Positions 5,118-5,991 of a DNA stretch of 5,991 bases are shown here, in pieces; position 1 is the first letter of the stretch, and the number at the start of each line of letters is the position of its first letter. The notes beneath the pieces were generated by a model. That model did no database searches and had not been told where the DNA came from. It saw nothing but the letters and a program-made list of their open reading frames with translations. This DNA is from an uncultured Treponema sp. GTDB lineage: Bacteria; Spirochaetota; Spirochaetia; Treponematales; Treponemataceae. The position numbers were made by a program, and so were the translations under genes. The stretch is from assembly GCA_937891125.1 (NCBI GenBank), contig CALAEZ010000356.1, forward strand, positions 1-5,991. Direction: 5' to 3'.

Positions 5118-5991
5118 ATGAGTGAAAATCAGACAGCCGAGCGCGATACGCGCGAACTTACCCACTGGGCAGACCAGGTGGCAGCAAAAATCATAAAGGA
5201 GCGCGGAGACTTAGACTTGTACACCTGCGCTTCTGGCATTACACCGAGCGGAACGGTGCATATCGGAAACTTCCGTGAAATTATTACCGTAGACCTTGTA
5301 GTGCGTGCACTGCGCGCGCGCGGAAAAAACGTGCGCTTCATTTATTCATGGGACGACTATGACGTGTTCCGAAAGGTGCCGGCAAATATGCCAAAGCCTG
5401 AAGAGCTTGAAAAATATCTTCGCTATCCAATTACCTTTGTGCCAGACACCTTTGGTCGCGATGAAAACTACGCGCGCCACCACGAAGTGGACATTGAAAC
5501 GCAGCTTCCACGCGTAGGCATCCATCCGGAATTTCTGTATCAGGCTTCCCGCTACCGCGCTCACCGCTATGCAGAAGGCATGAAAAAGGCACTGCAGAAC
5601 CGCGCGCTCATTAAAGAGTGCCTGAACACCTATCGCGACGACGAGCACAAGATGAAGGAAAGCGAAGTGTACTGGCCGGTCAGTGCATTCTGCTCAAAGT
5701 GCAATAAAGACACGACAGAAATTACCGGCTACGACGGCGACTACGGCGTAAGCTACAAGTGCGCAAGCTGCGGTAACGAAGAAACCGGCGACCTTCGCTC
5801 TTCCAGCTGCTTTAAGCTTGGCTGGCGCGTTGACTGGCCAATGCGTTGGAACGAAGAAAAAGTAATTTTTGAGCCGGGCGGAAAAGACCACATCAGCCCG
5901 GGCGGAAGCTACGACACTGCAAAGCTCGTGAGCAAAAAACTCTACGGCTGGGACGCGCCTGTTACGATGAAATACGATTTCGTGGAATTGA
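5118..5991 (+). CDS. lysS: Class I lysyl-tRNA synthetase, N-terminal part (3' end outside window)
   Basis: The frame is open from the ATG at 5118 to the window edge, 291 residues of an expected 520 or so. It charges tRNA-Lys with lysine in the cytoplasm. This is the class I (Rossmann-fold) enzyme, unrelated to the class II LysRS of most bacteria. Evidence: HWADQVAAKI (16-25), ASGITPSGTVHIGN (38-51) with the class I signature HIGN at 48-51, YSWDDYDVFRKVP (76-88), two CxxC pairs at Cys192/195 and Cys215/218 that probably bind zinc, and GKDHISPGGSYDTA (255-268), a signature block of this family. The KMSKS-like loop should lie beyond the window. The chosen start gives a short N-terminal lead before HWAD, normal for the family, and no other in-frame ATG precedes the catalytic motif. 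The gene has its own promoter with a near-leaderless layout. The class I type supports a spirochaete host. Confidence 0.96.
   Translation, partial: MSENQTAERDTRELTHWADQVAAKIIKERGDLDLYTCASGITPSGTVHIGNFREIITVDLVVRALRARGKNVRFIYSWDDYDVFRKVPANMPKPEELEKYLRYPITFVPDTFGRDENYARHHEVDIETQLPRVGIHPEFLYQASRYRAHRYAEGMKKALQNRALIKECLNTYRDDEHKMKESEVYWPVSAFCSKCNKDTTEITGYDGDYGVSYKCASCGNEETGDLRSSSCFKLGWRVDWPMRWNEEKVIFEPGGKDHISPGGSYDTAKLVSKKLYGWDAPVTMKYDFVEL

Overview
The window reads as a chromosomal piece of a saccharolytic spirochaete, most likely a Treponema of moderate G+C content; the species cannot be fixed. The main reasons are a class I (archaeal-type) lysyl-tRNA synthetase, which among bacteria is typical of spirochaetes and a few other groups; lipoprotein leaders with a loose spirochaete-like lipobox (VFSC followed by serines); and an SH3-type lipoprotein. 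The galactanase genes suggest a strain that feeds on pectin or arabinogalactan side chains, as gut and rumen treponemes do.

Layout. Bases 1-837 (+) are the 3' end of a GH53-type endo-beta-1,4-galactanase: the last strand of the barrel, a bacterial Ig-like linker domain and a C-terminal carbohydrate-binding module. Eleven bases later, with its own Shine-Dalgarno (SD) site, lies a decayed second GH53-like lipoprotein gene (849-1303). It keeps its lipoprotein leader, the start of the mature protein and the C-terminal tail, but most of the catalytic domain is missing and the two remnants are in different frames. A strong intrinsic terminator (1336-1369) closes this unit. Converging on it from the right is a 448-residue lipoprotein with an SH3-like domain (2720-1374, -).

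A 339-base divergent intergenic region (2721-3059) holds the two outward promoters, a nested inverted repeat and a short direct repeat. Then come mraY (3060-4130, +), the lipid I synthase of peptidoglycan synthesis, and, 7 bases later, a 10-helix EamA/DMT transporter (4138-5034, +), probably one operon. A separate promoter drives the 5' part of the class I lysyl-tRNA synthetase gene (5118 to the window edge).

The most interesting signal is shared promoter geometry. The lipoprotein, mraY and lysS each have a sigma70-like promoter with the identical -10 hexamer TATACT, spaced 17-18 bases from a TTG-starting -35, and placed so close to the ATG that the predicted 5' leader is only about 0-4 nt. 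None has a visible SD site. By contrast the two downstream cistrons inside operons do have SD sequences. Second points of interest are an MraY whose usual HHH motif reads HDH, the pairing of mraY with a DMT-family transporter, and the broken galactanase paralogue.
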